This document shows positions 6,411 through 12,763 of a stretch of 12,763 bases of DNA, piece after piece (positions within the stretch are counted from its first letter, which is position 1; each line of letters opens with the position of its first letter). The notes below the pieces were generated by a model. That model was not told the DNA's origin. It ran no database searches and saw only the letters and a program-made list of their open reading frames with translations. The position numbers and the translations under genes were made by a program. Source of the DNA: Halieaceae bacterium (GTDB lineage: Bacteria > Pseudomonadota > Gammaproteobacteria > Pseudomonadales > Halieaceae); assembly GCA_011524755.1 (NCBI GenBank), contig WTJR01000022.1, forward strand, positions 1 to 12,763. The letters are read 5' to 3'.

Positions 6411-8214
6411 AAATAAACAGTGACGATGCGCCTTCCTCGGCGCTGCTGACGGCCAGTCGATTGTTGCTAAACAACCCGCGACCGACAGTCCTTGGCACAT
6501 TGGGTGCCTGTGCTTCTGTCCTGCTTTTTAATTCTGTTTCATCAATTTGCGCCGACAGTTCGCCGGTTGTGGCATCCAGTCGAATCACATCACCGGTCTG
6601 AATTTTAGCAAGCGGACCCCCTTGCGATGCTTCAGGAACCAAGTGAATAGCTGCCGGAACTTTACCTGATGCGCCACTCATACGCCCATCGGTCACCAAG
6701 GCTACTTTGTGGCCTCTATCCTGCAATACGCCGAGCATCGGCGTGAGTTTGTGGAGTTCGGGCATGCCATTTGCGGCAGGACCCTGAAAGCGCACAACGA
6801 CAACGCAATCCTTGTCGAGTTCGCCCGCTTCAAACAGGGGCTTTAGATCATCCTGATCATCAATGACAACGGCCGGCGCCTCGACAATGTGGTGTTGCTC
6901 CTGAACGGCTGATGTCTTGATGACACTGCGGCCTAGATTGCCTTCTAGAAGCTTTACGCCGCCATTGGGTGCAAAGGGCGTTGCCGGTGTTGTAAGGATT
7001 TCAGGATCGAGGCTGGTTGCCGTGGCCGAGCGCCATTCGATTTGACCGTCGATTAGGGTTGGCTCCTGACAGAAGTCACCAAACCCATTGCCAAAGCAGG
7101 TTTTAGCATCGGCGTGCATCAGGCCCGCATCTAACAATGCAGAGAAGAGTGCGCCTGTACCACCCGCCGCATGGAAGTGATTCACATCCGCTGATCCGTT
7201 TGGATAAACGCGGGCAATGAGCGGCGTTACCGATGAGATCGCATCGAAATCGGACCAGTTCATGCGATAGCCAGCGGCTCGCGCGATCGCAATTAAGTGA
7301 ATGCAGTGATTGGTAGAGCCCCCTGATGCAAGAAGGGCGACCAAGGCATTGACCAGCGCGCGGGCATCAACCACCTCCGCCATGGGACGGTAGTCTCGGC
7401 TTTGGGCAGTGATGCGTGTGATGTGCTCGGCGGCAAAGTCCGTCAGCGCATCGCGAAGTGGCGTACCTGGATTGACGAACGAGCTTCCTGGAAGCTGCAA
7501 GCCCATGGCTTCGACCATGACCTGGTTACTATTTGCAGTGCCATAAAAAGTACAGGTGCCTGGCGAGTGATAAGACTGGCTTTCCGCTTCGAGCAGTTCA
7601 TCACGGCCAATCTTGCCCTCAGCAAACAATTGTCGGATCCGAACTTTTTCTTTGTTAGATAGACCTGATGTCATCGGTCCCGCGGGTACCGTCATGACAG
7701 GCAGGTGCCCAAATTGCAGCGCACCAATCAGTAATCCCGGAATGATTTTGTCGCAGACGCCCAGAAGCAATGCCGCGTCAAACATCTGATGAGACAGCGA
7801 GACTGCGGTGGCTTGCGCGATGATATCGCGGCTGAACAGGCTTAACTCCATGCCTGACTGGCCTTGCGTTACCCCATCGCACATGGCGGGAACACCACCA
7901 GCGATTTGTGCGGTGCTGCCCATTCGCCGGGCCGCTGTTTTGATTCGTTCTGGATAATCTTTATAGGGCTCGTGGGCCGACAGCATGTCGTTATGTGCCG
8001 TCACAATGCCAATATTAGCCGCATCCATGAGCTTGATAACGGACTTGTCGTCACTGGAGCAGGCGGCCATCCCGTGGGCGAGGTTGCCGCAACTGAGCTG
8101 CTTGCGATCCGGTGCGCCCAAACGCATCGCGTCAACGTCACTCAAGTAGTCGTCACGCAAGTCTTTGCTGCGCTCTTCAATCGCGCGGGTGACGCGCAAA
8201 ATATCGGCGTGCAT
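6409..8214 (-). CDS. edd: 6-phosphogluconate dehydratase
   Basis: A 601-residue enzyme (E. coli 603) of the IlvD/Edd [4Fe-4S] dehydratase family that converts 6-phosphogluconate to KDPG, the committing step of the pathway and source of the HexR effector. Family blocks are 'CGNLAHGMAAC' (42-52), 'HNDMLSAHEPY' (74-84), 'PAMCDGVTQGQSGMELS' with Cys112, 'LGVCDK' with Cys154, 'GTCTFYGTANSNQ', and 'TDGRMSGASGKVPAA' near the C-terminus. Cys112, Cys154 and the cysteine of GTCTF are likely cluster ligands. I choose the ATG at 8214 because E. coli Edd aligns there (ILRVT against LLRVT). An in-frame GTG at 8244 adds 10 residues, but it has no ribosome site and would lie at or before the predicted transcript start. 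First gene of the ED operon. Confidence 0.95.
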   Translation of the reverse strand: MHADILRVTRAIEERSKDLRDDYLSDVDAMRLGAPDRKQLSCGNLAHGMAACSSDDKSVIKLMDAANIGIVTAHNDMLSAHEPYKDYPERIKTAARRMGSTAQIAGGVPAMCDGVTQGQSGMELSLFSRDIIAQATAVSLSHQMFDAALLLGVCDKIIPGLLIGALQFGHLPVMTVPAGPMTSGLSNKEKVRIRQLFAEGKIGRDELLEAESQSYHSPGTCTFYGTANSNQVMVEAMGLQLPGSSFVNPGTPLRDALTDFAAEHITRITAQSRDYRPMAEVVDARALVNALVALLASGGSTNHCIHLIAIARAAGYRMNWSDFDAISSVTPLIARVYPNGSADVNHFHAAGGTGALFSALLDAGLMHADAKTCFGNGFGDFCQEPTLIDGQIEWRSATATSLDPEILTTPATPFAPNGGVKLLEGNLGRSVIKTSAVQEQHHIVEAPAVVIDDQDDLKPLFEAGELDKDCVVVVRFQGPAANGMPELHKLTPMLGVLQDRGHKVALVTDGRMSGASGKVPAAIHLVPEASQGGPLAKIQTGDVIRLDATTGELSAQIDETELKSRTEAQAPNVPRTVGRGLFSNNRLAVSSAEEGASSLFI

Positions 8215-8246
8215 AGCCTGTAGAACCTTATAATTAAGAGACACCT

Positions 8247-8275
8247 ATTATGTAATAAAAATACATATTTGGCGA
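8247..8275 (-). promoter_or_regulatory. Predicted sigma-70 promoter of the ED operon
   Basis: On the minus strand TCGCCA (8275-8270), a 17-bp spacer and CATAAT (8252-8247) form a modest -35 and a good -10 box. Transcription would begin near 8240, about 26 bases before the edd ATG at 8214. As in gap, the C and A of the -10 box are the last two bases of a HexR-like palindrome. Confidence 0.55.
8251..8265. promoter_or_regulatory. HexR-like operator overlapping the edd -10 box
   Basis: TGTAATAAAAATACA matches TGTAAT-N3-ATTACA at 11 of 12 defined positions. It covers most of the predicted spacer and the start of the -10 hexamer, a position that fits repression lifted by KDPG. Confidence 0.78.
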
Positions 8276-8301
8276 TTAAAAACGGATTAAACGCGGATTT
8301 A

Positions 8302-8316
8302 TGTAATTTTATTACG
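8302..8316. promoter_or_regulatory. Distal HexR-like operator overlapping the ROK kinase stop codon
   Basis: TGTAATTTTATTACG matches the HexR consensus at 11 of 12 defined positions, among the best sites in the window. It starts 51 bp upstream of the proximal edd operator. The stop codon of the upstream kinase gene (8314-8312) lies inside it. Confidence 0.75.
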
Positions 8317-9223
8317 AATTATTGGTTCTTGAAAATGCGCGCTGGGCCATCATAAAGGCCCCCAGTATTCCGGAGTCGTTTTCTAGCCGCGGTGATGCAA
8401 TCAATGTATCCATCGCATCCGCGGATGCGAGTTCGGGCAGATAGTCCCCTAGTAGCAGCAGACACTCATGCCGAATTCTCTCGAGGAGCCGTGGTGTTTG
8501 CGAGACACCGCCGCCAAAAATGATGACGTCGGGTCGATGATGTAGAACGAGATTCATGGCTAGCTGGCCAAGATAGAAGCCTTCTAGCACCAGACCCGGA
8601 TGATCCTGACTAAGCTCGGTCAGCGTGGCTCCCCAGCGTGCTGCGATCGCGGGTCCAGAGGCCAGTCCCTCTAAACAGTCGCCGTGGAAGGGGCAGGTGC
8701 CCGAGAATGTCCGATCACTTGGGTGTCGCTCGACGCGAATGTGGCCAATTTCCGGATGTGACCGTCCATTAGCGATGCTGCCATTTTGTACAACGCCTAC
8801 GCCAATACCCGTACCTACTGTCACATAAGCGAGGTGCTGAATTGGTCGGTCGAGTTGCCAGTGTGCTTCAGCAAGCGCGGCACCATTGACGTCCGACTCC
8901 GATATGACAGGGCAATCAAATACTTCCTGCAGATGCGATCGAAGATTGAAACCCTCCCAGTGAGGTTTGGGTGTTCGTCCTATCTGCCCGTACTCAGCGC
9001 TTTCGGGGTCTACGTCAAGCGGGCCAAAGCTTGCGATACCGATAGCGTCTAGGCTGCTATGGCCGATTTCCTTGCGAAGGATGCGCTCTATCGATGCTGC
9101 AGTTTCGCTGGGTGAGACAGTTTCTATTCGGTGCCGTGTTGCTTCGGTTGGGTCTTTGCCTACCGAAACAATGCATTTGGTGCCACCGGTCTCGATCGCT
9201 GCCAATAAAGGTTTACCAGTCAT
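8312..9223 (-). CDS. ROK-family sugar kinase, probably fructokinase
   Basis: A 303-residue ROK kinase. The ATP motif 'ETGGTKCIVSVG' is at 11-22, the catalytic aspartate is Asp111 in 'ESDVNGAALAEA', and the ROK zinc site has His161 (in 'HPEIGHI') with Cys177, His180 and Cys183 in 'CPFHGDCLEGLASGPAI'. The 'IGSFGP'-like 'IASFGPLDVD' and 'TPKPHWEGF' segments resemble Bacillus YdhR/GmuE fructokinases, so fructose to fructose-6-phosphate is the likely reaction; a mannokinase or other hexokinase role is possible. The ATG at 9223 has no obvious ribosome site. The gene is codirectional with the ED operon and ends within its distal HexR-like operator. Fructose-6-phosphate would need an isomerase, not in this window, to enter the pathway. 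Only 55 bases separate the start from the upstream terminator, and I see no convincing promoter there. Confidence 0.87.
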   Translation of the reverse strand: MTGKPLLAAIETGGTKCIVSVGKDPTEATRHRIETVSPSETAASIERILRKEIGHSSLDAIGIASFGPLDVDPESAEYGQIGRTPKPHWEGFNLRSHLQEVFDCPVISESDVNGAALAEAHWQLDRPIQHLAYVTVGTGIGVGVVQNGSIANGRSHPEIGHIRVERHPSDRTFSGTCPFHGDCLEGLASGPAIAARWGATLTELSQDHPGLVLEGFYLGQLAMNLVLHHRPDVIIFGGGVSQTPRLLERIRHECLLLLGDYLPELASADAMDTLIASPRLENDSGILGAFMMAQRAFSRTNNS

Positions 9224-9269
9224 TGGAGCGGGTCTTTCGAGAGGAAGCGTTATCGAGTGGCAGGGGGTT

Positions 9270-9300
9270 AAAAAATAAGCCGGCTCGGGGTCGAGCCGGC
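9270..9300 (-). terminator. Intrinsic terminator of the MAPEG gene
   Basis: A 9-bp stem (GCCGGCTCG 9279-9287 paired with CGAGCCGGC 9292-9300) with a 4-base loop is followed on the minus strand by TTATTTTTT. It lies 43 bases after the MAPEG stop codon. No T-run follows on the plus strand, so it works in one direction. Confidence 0.9.
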
Positions 9301-9343
9301 GTTAGCGTGTGCCGAGGCAGTGGATGCCAAAGCATCTACGTTA

Positions 9344-9769
9344 TTAAAGCAGCGTAAACATGACCGCGTGGACACCGAGCATGGCGAGCGCCAAGGTCGC
9401 GATCATAAAGAGCAGAAAGCGAACAGGAATGGTGTTCACTTGCATTTGCCAGAAGCTGTGAAGAATACGAGCGATGGCATACGTCCAAGCCGCATAGAGT
9501 GATGGTGTCGACGTGTCACCGACCATCGCGAGAATGATGACGAGGGCATAGAAGGCCGTCGGCTGTTCCATCAGGTGCTCGTAGTTATGGCGCGTCCACT
9601 TCATTTTGTCGGGAGCGTCAGCTTCGCCATCGGGGCCTCTGAAGCCGGGAGGCAGCTCGCCCAGTTTTGCACCTGAGCCCATCACTCGGATGACATAGAT
9701 AAAGAACATGACGACTGACCAGGTGGCGAGTAGCGCCGCAGGTCCCAAAATAGGGTTGAATTCTTGCAT
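9344..9769 (-). CDS. MAPEG-family integral membrane protein
   Basis: A 141-residue inner-membrane protein of the MAPEG family (eicosanoid/glutathione metabolism relatives). Four hydrophobic segments are seen at about 9-30, 70-84, 89-106 and 115-140. The polar stretch 40-66 between the first two ends in 'WTRHNYEHLMEQP' (58-70), the family signature that in characterised members contributes to glutathione binding. Bacterial MAPEG proteins of this short type mostly have no known substrate, so a glutathione transferase or peroxidase role is only possible. The ATG at 9769-9767 has a good ribosome site (GGAGAT, 5 bases away). It is transcribed alone, divergently from fabV across 116 bases, and has its own terminator. 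Confidence 0.85.
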   Translation of the reverse strand: MQEFNPILGPAALLATWSVVMFFIYVIRVMGSGAKLGELPPGFRGPDGEADAPDKMKWTRHNYEHLMEQPTAFYALVIILAMVGDTSTPSLYAAWTYAIARILHSFWQMQVNTIPVRFLLFMIATLALAMLGVHAVMFTLL

Positions 9770-9885
9770 GGTTGATCTCCGTTATCGTTATTCGAGTTGC
9801 GGCCCAGACCGCGTTACTAGTCTCTAACGAAACACTGCTTGCATGCTAGACTTCGGCACCGATATTTCGAGTGAGAGTTAAGTCC

Positions 9886-11076
9886 ATGGTTATCAAGCCT
9901 AAAGTTCGCGGATTTCTGTGTACCACGACCCATCCTGTTGGGTGCGATGAGAACGTCCGTCGTCAGATTGAACATGTGAAATCGAAAGGTGATGTAGCGG
10001 GTGGACCCAAGCGGGTACTGGTGCTGGGGGCATCAACGGGCTACGGACTGGCTTCCCGGATTACGGCGGCTTTTGGTTCTGGTGCATCCACCATTGGCGT
10101 CTTCTTTGAAAAAGAGGGGAACGAGAAGAAGCCGGGAACGGCCGGTTGGTATAACTCAGCTGCCTTTCATCGATATGCCGAAGACGCCGGACTGTATGCC
10201 AAAAGCATTAATGGCGATGCTTTCTCGGCGGAACTCAAAGACAGCGTTATCGATCTGATCAAGCAGGATTTAGGGCAGGTTGATCTTGTTGTTTACAGTC
10301 TCGCTGCGCCGCGTCGTACGCATCCTGTGACAGGCGATGTTCACGTATCAACGTTGAAGCCTATCGGTTCAGCAGCGGTGCAAAAGGGTATCAATACCGA
10401 TAAGGGAACCATTCAGGAGTTTCACCTCGAGCCCGCCTCTCAAGAGGAAATCGATAACACGGTAGCTGTCATGGGCGGTGAGGACTGGCAGATGTGGATT
10501 GAAGCGCTCGATGACGCGGGCGTGTTGGCCGAAGGTGCAAAGACGACGGCCTATACCTACATCGGCGAGAAGATTACTTGGGACATTTACTGGCACGGCA
10601 CCATTGGCGCGGCAAAGAAAGACCTTGATAAGCGGGTCGTCGCCATTCGAGAGCGCTTGGCAGCAAAGGGCGGTGATGCGCGGGTGTCGGTGTTGAAAGC
10701 GGTTGTTACTCAGGCCTCGGCCGCGATTCCCGCTATGCCGATATACCTCGCCATTCTATTTAAAGTGATGAAGGCAAAAGGCACTCACGAGGGGTGTATT
10801 GAGCAGATCGACCGGCTGTTCCGTGAGGCGCTCTACGGTGACAAGGCGCTCGACGATGAGGGTCGCTGTCGCGTGGATGATCTCGAGCTCCTGCCAGAAG
10901 TACAGGCAGAAGTCGCTGGACTATGGGATCAAATAGACACTGATAATCTGAATGACTTGTCCGATTTCGCGGGTTACCGACAAGAGTTTTTACAGTTGTT
11001 CGGATTTGAAGTCGACGGCGTCGATTACGACGCTGATGTCGATCCTGCAGTAACGATCGCGCAGCTGGTGAGCTGA
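9886..11076 (+). CDS. fabV: Enoyl-[acyl-carrier-protein]/trans-2-enoyl-CoA reductase, FabV type
   Basis: A 396-residue NADH-dependent reductase of the FabV (TER) family, which reduces trans-2-enoyl-ACP (or -CoA) in the last step of each fatty-acid elongation round. The N-terminus 'IKPKVRGFLCTTTHPVGC' (3-20), the nucleotide motif 'GASTGYGLASR' (48-58) and 'FFEKEG' (73-78) match Vibrio FabV closely. The active-site Tyr-X8-Lys is Tyr235 and Lys244, the same numbers reported for characterised FabV, which supports the ATG at 9886 over the in-frame GTG at 9871. FabV enzymes are known for natural tolerance to triclosan compared with FabI. Only a weak -35/-10 pair (TTGCAT 9839-9844, GATATT 9861-9866) is visible upstream. 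The next gene begins 1 base after the stop codon (TGATATG). Whether it is the only enoyl-ACP reductase here is unknown. Confidence 0.95.
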   Translation: MVIKPKVRGFLCTTTHPVGCDENVRRQIEHVKSKGDVAGGPKRVLVLGASTGYGLASRITAAFGSGASTIGVFFEKEGNEKKPGTAGWYNSAAFHRYAEDAGLYAKSINGDAFSAELKDSVIDLIKQDLGQVDLVVYSLAAPRRTHPVTGDVHVSTLKPIGSAAVQKGINTDKGTIQEFHLEPASQEEIDNTVAVMGGEDWQMWIEALDDAGVLAEGAKTTAYTYIGEKITWDIYWHGTIGAAKKDLDKRVVAIRERLAAKGGDARVSVLKAVVTQASAAIPAMPIYLAILFKVMKAKGTHEGCIEQIDRLFREALYGDKALDDEGRCRVDDLELLPEVQAEVAGLWDQIDTDNLNDLSDFAGYRQEFLQLFGFEVDGVDYDADVDPAVTIAQLVS

Positions 11077-11077
11077 T

Positions 11078-11905
11078 ATGCAAGGCTACGATGAGGCAGT
11101 TCAGGTATCGCCACGCATTCGACGGTTGGTCGCGCCAAATCCGAGTGTGATGACTGGCCCAGGGACCAACACCTACCTCATTGGTACAGACGATGTGGCA
11201 GTGATCGATCCCGGCCCCGCGATTGATGAGCATATTGAGCACATCATGCGTGTGGGCGATGGTCGAATAAGCCACATCTTGTGCACGCACACGCACCCAG
11301 ATCACTCGCCGGCGGCGGCGCACTTAGCGCGTGAGTTGAATGTCCCCATGATTGGTGCGGTGACAGCGGATGATCAGCACCAGGATTTGACCTTTAAGCC
11401 CGACGTCCATCTCAAGCAGGATGCTGTATTTAGAGGTAACGACTGGACGATTCGTGCCATCCATACCCCAGGGCATGTCGATAACCATTACTGCTTTTTA
11501 TTAGAGGAAGAGGGGATGGTTTTCGCGGGTGATCACATCATGAATGGATCGACCGTGGTTATCGTGCCGCCCGGTGGCAATATGAAAGCCTATATCGAAT
11601 CGCTTCAGCGGCTGTTGAACTACGACGTGACCGCGATTGCGCCGGGTCACGGCGAAGTCATTCCCGGTTGTCGTGATGAGGTTGAAAAGCTCGTGCGTCA
11701 TCGACTGATGCGTGAGGCTAAGGTCGTCGCGAATCTCGAGCGGGGCGGTCCCGTGTCTATCGAAACGCTAGTGGTATCCGTATACGATGACGTCCCTGAA
11801 GCAATGCACCGATGGGCGCAGCTGTCATTACTAGCACATCTGCTTAAACTAGAAGTTGAAGGCCGAGCGCATCAAGACGCCGGTATTTGGTCACTCGCGG
11901 CATAG
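11078..11905 (+). CDS. MBL-fold metallo-hydrolase, LACTB2-like
   Basis: A 275-residue metallo-beta-lactamase-fold protein. The zinc ligands of the fold are all visible: 'THTHPDH' (70-76; His71, His73, Asp75, His76), His133 in 'HTPGHVDNH', Asp152 in 'FAGDHIM', and His191 in 'APGHGEVI'. The N-terminal 'VAPNPSVMTGPGTNTYLIG' (18-36) and the 'GSTVVIVPPGGNM' loop, with a helical C-terminal winged-helix-like region (about 200-275), are typical of the LACTB2 group. Human LACTB2 is a ribonuclease, whereas bacterial relatives are mostly unassigned and a thioester hydrolase role is often assumed from context. Placement between fabV and an acyl-CoA ligase hints at acyl-thioester chemistry, which is inference only. 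Starts 1 base after fabV, so the two are almost certainly cotranscribed. Confidence 0.88.
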   Translation: MQGYDEAVQVSPRIRRLVAPNPSVMTGPGTNTYLIGTDDVAVIDPGPAIDEHIEHIMRVGDGRISHILCTHTHPDHSPAAAHLARELNVPMIGAVTADDQHQDLTFKPDVHLKQDAVFRGNDWTIRAIHTPGHVDNHYCFLLEEEGMVFAGDHIMNGSTVVIVPPGGNMKAYIESLQRLLNYDVTAIAPGHGEVIPGCRDEVEKLVRHRLMREAKVVANLERGGPVSIETLVVSVYDDVPEAMHRWAQLSLLAHLLKLEVEGRAHQDAGIWSLAA

Positions 11906-11951
11906 ACCGCAAAAACATACTAACGATAACAGCCAGACAGAGAGGTAGATC

Positions 11952-12763
11952 ATGCAAGGCTTGATGATGGATTTCCCACTGACGATTACGTCGATTATGG
12001 AACACGCTGAGCGTGTTCATGGTGCACAGGAGATCGTATCTGTTACGCGGGATAACCCCCGCCACCGCTACACCTACGCGGACTCTTTCGCTCGTGTTCG
12101 TCAATTGGCGAATGCAATGGATGGGTGGGGACTGAGCCAGAGCGATCGCATTGCGACGCTCGCGTGGAACGACTATCGCCACTTTGAAACCTATTACGCA
12201 TCCGCCTGTTCGGGATACGTATGTCACACCATTAACCCGCGCTTATTTCCTGAGCAAATCGTTTACATCATTAATCACGCGGAAGACCAATACGTTTTCC
12301 TAGACCCTGATTTCTGGCCACTGATCGAGCAGGTTGCGCCTCAGTGTCCCGGGGTGAAGGGTTGGGTTGTCATGACAACGCCTGAGCACATGCCTGACAC
12401 CGGCGTCGCTAACGTTCATTGTTACGAACAACTGCTAGCAGGTCAGGCTGATACCTATGCGTGGCCTGCAATCGATGAGAATGACGCCTGTGCGCTGTGC
12501 TACACGTCGGGCACGACCGGGAATCCAAAAGGCGTCATGTACAGCCACCGTTCAACGGTGCTGCATACCTACGCCACGATGATGCCTGACTCCATGAACA
12601 TTTCGTCGGCTGATGTTGTATTGCCGATTGTCCCCATGTTCCATGTCAACGCTTGGGGCAACCCCTATGCCTGTCCTGTAGCGGGCGCGAAGATGGTTAT
12701 GCCCGGCAACAAAATGGGCGATGGTCCGACGTTGGCGACGTTAATCAATGAAGAAGGCGTCAC
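11952..12763 (+). CDS. AMP-forming acyl-CoA ligase, N-terminal half (cut by right window edge)
   Basis: The first 270 codons of an adenylate-forming (ANL) acyl-CoA synthetase; the full family length is about 540. These enzymes activate a carboxylic acid to its CoA thioester through an acyl-AMP. The phosphate-binding loop 'YTSGTTGNPKGV' is at 184-195 and the A4-like 'PMFHVNAWG' at 228-236. 'TLAWNDYRHFETYYA' (69-83) and 'CHTINPRLFPEQIVYIINHA' (91-110) strongly resemble the medium-chain fatty-acyl/DmdB (3-methylmercaptopropionyl-CoA ligase) group. Substrate cannot be settled from this half: medium-chain fatty acid or methylmercaptopropionate are both reasonable. The start has a good ribosome site (AGAGG, 7 bases upstream) and lies 46 bases after the MBL gene with no terminator between, so it probably belongs to the fabV operon. 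Confidence 0.9.
   Translation, partial: MQGLMMDFPLTITSIMEHAERVHGAQEIVSVTRDNPRHRYTYADSFARVRQLANAMDGWGLSQSDRIATLAWNDYRHFETYYASACSGYVCHTINPRLFPEQIVYIINHAEDQYVFLDPDFWPLIEQVAPQCPGVKGWVVMTTPEHMPDTGVANVHCYEQLLAGQADTYAWPAIDENDACALCYTSGTTGNPKGVMYSHRSTVLHTYATMMPDSMNISSADVVLPIVPMFHVNAWGNPYACPVAGAKMVMPGNKMGDGPTLATLINEEGV

Noticed and set aside
6401..6412. Longer glk start at the TTG at 6412
   Set aside because: The strong GAGGGAAGG site lies between it and the ATG at 6400, so the ATG is the used start.
8215..8244. Longer edd start at the GTG at 8244
   Set aside because: No ribosome site precedes it, it lies at or before the predicted transcript start near 8240, and E. coli Edd aligns from the ATG at 8214.
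8625..9357. Overlapping plus-strand open frames opposite the ROK kinase
   Set aside because: Several frames overlap each other and the last runs through the MAPEG terminator; the ROK motifs on the minus strand are clear.
9871..9885. Longer fabV start at the GTG at 9871
   Set aside because: FabV proteins begin at the M-x-IKPK segment, and Tyr235/Lys244 take their standard numbers only from the ATG at 9886.
9770..9885. HexR-like or other operator in the MAPEG/fabV interval
   Set aside because: No TGTAAT/ATTACA palindrome or other clear inverted repeat is present; only a weak promoter candidate for fabV is visible.
10760..11323. 187-residue open frame on the minus strand across fabV and the MBL gene
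   Set aside because: It is arginine-rich, has no recognisable domain and lies opposite two strongly conserved genes; it is a shadow frame.
11844..12227. 127-residue minus-strand open frame across the MBL end and ligase start
   Set aside because: No family resemblance, and it crosses the 46-base gap and ribosome site of two well-supported plus-strand genes.

Overview
The window looks like chromosomal DNA of an aerobic, probably marine, gammaproteobacterium. A Halieaceae/OM60-like relative is my guess from protein flavour (an ED-pathway gene set with a HexR-type regulator, FabV-type enoyl reductase, MAPEG protein, DmdB-like acyl-CoA ligase); the sequence does not prove the family. I see no mobile element, CRISPR array, tRNA or rRNA, and no sign of recent transfer. 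Every stretch longer than about 200 bases is occupied by a gene.

Left part (1-2492): the 5' end of a phosphoenolpyruvate carboxylase gene (ppc, minus strand, running off the left edge) follows hexR (minus strand) with only 3 bases between them. hexR is divergent from a glyceraldehyde-3-phosphate dehydrogenase gene (gap, plus strand), which ends in a clear intrinsic terminator. The AT-rich 182-bp hexR/gap interval carries three HexR-like palindromes and a recognisable gap promoter.

Middle (2596-9223): a minus-strand operon edd-glk-eda-zwf-pgl, tightly packed (overlaps or 0-16 base gaps) and closed by an intrinsic terminator after pgl. It encodes the whole Entner-Doudoroff route: glucose to glucose-6-phosphate (Glk), to 6-phosphogluconolactone (Zwf), to 6-phosphogluconate (Pgl), to KDPG (Edd), to pyruvate plus glyceraldehyde-3-phosphate (Eda). 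Gap takes the triose onward, and Ppc would turn downstream PEP into oxaloacetate. A ROK-family kinase gene, most likely fructokinase, lies just upstream in the same direction. Two strong HexR-like palindromes sit before edd, the distal one overlapping the stop codon of the ROK gene.

Right part (9279-12763): a MAPEG-family membrane protein gene (minus strand) with its own terminator, divergent from a plus-strand cluster fabV - MBL-fold hydrolase - acyl-CoA ligase (cut by the right edge), which points to fatty-acid metabolism.

The most interesting signal is regulatory. The gap and edd promoters share the same geometry: a HexR-like palindrome whose last two bases form the first two bases of a CATAAT -10 box, and a second palindrome exactly 51 bp upstream. 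Together with the hexR-ppc linkage this suggests one KDPG-responsive circuit controlling sugar breakdown and anaplerosis. The window otherwise holds well-known central metabolism, not a new kind of system.
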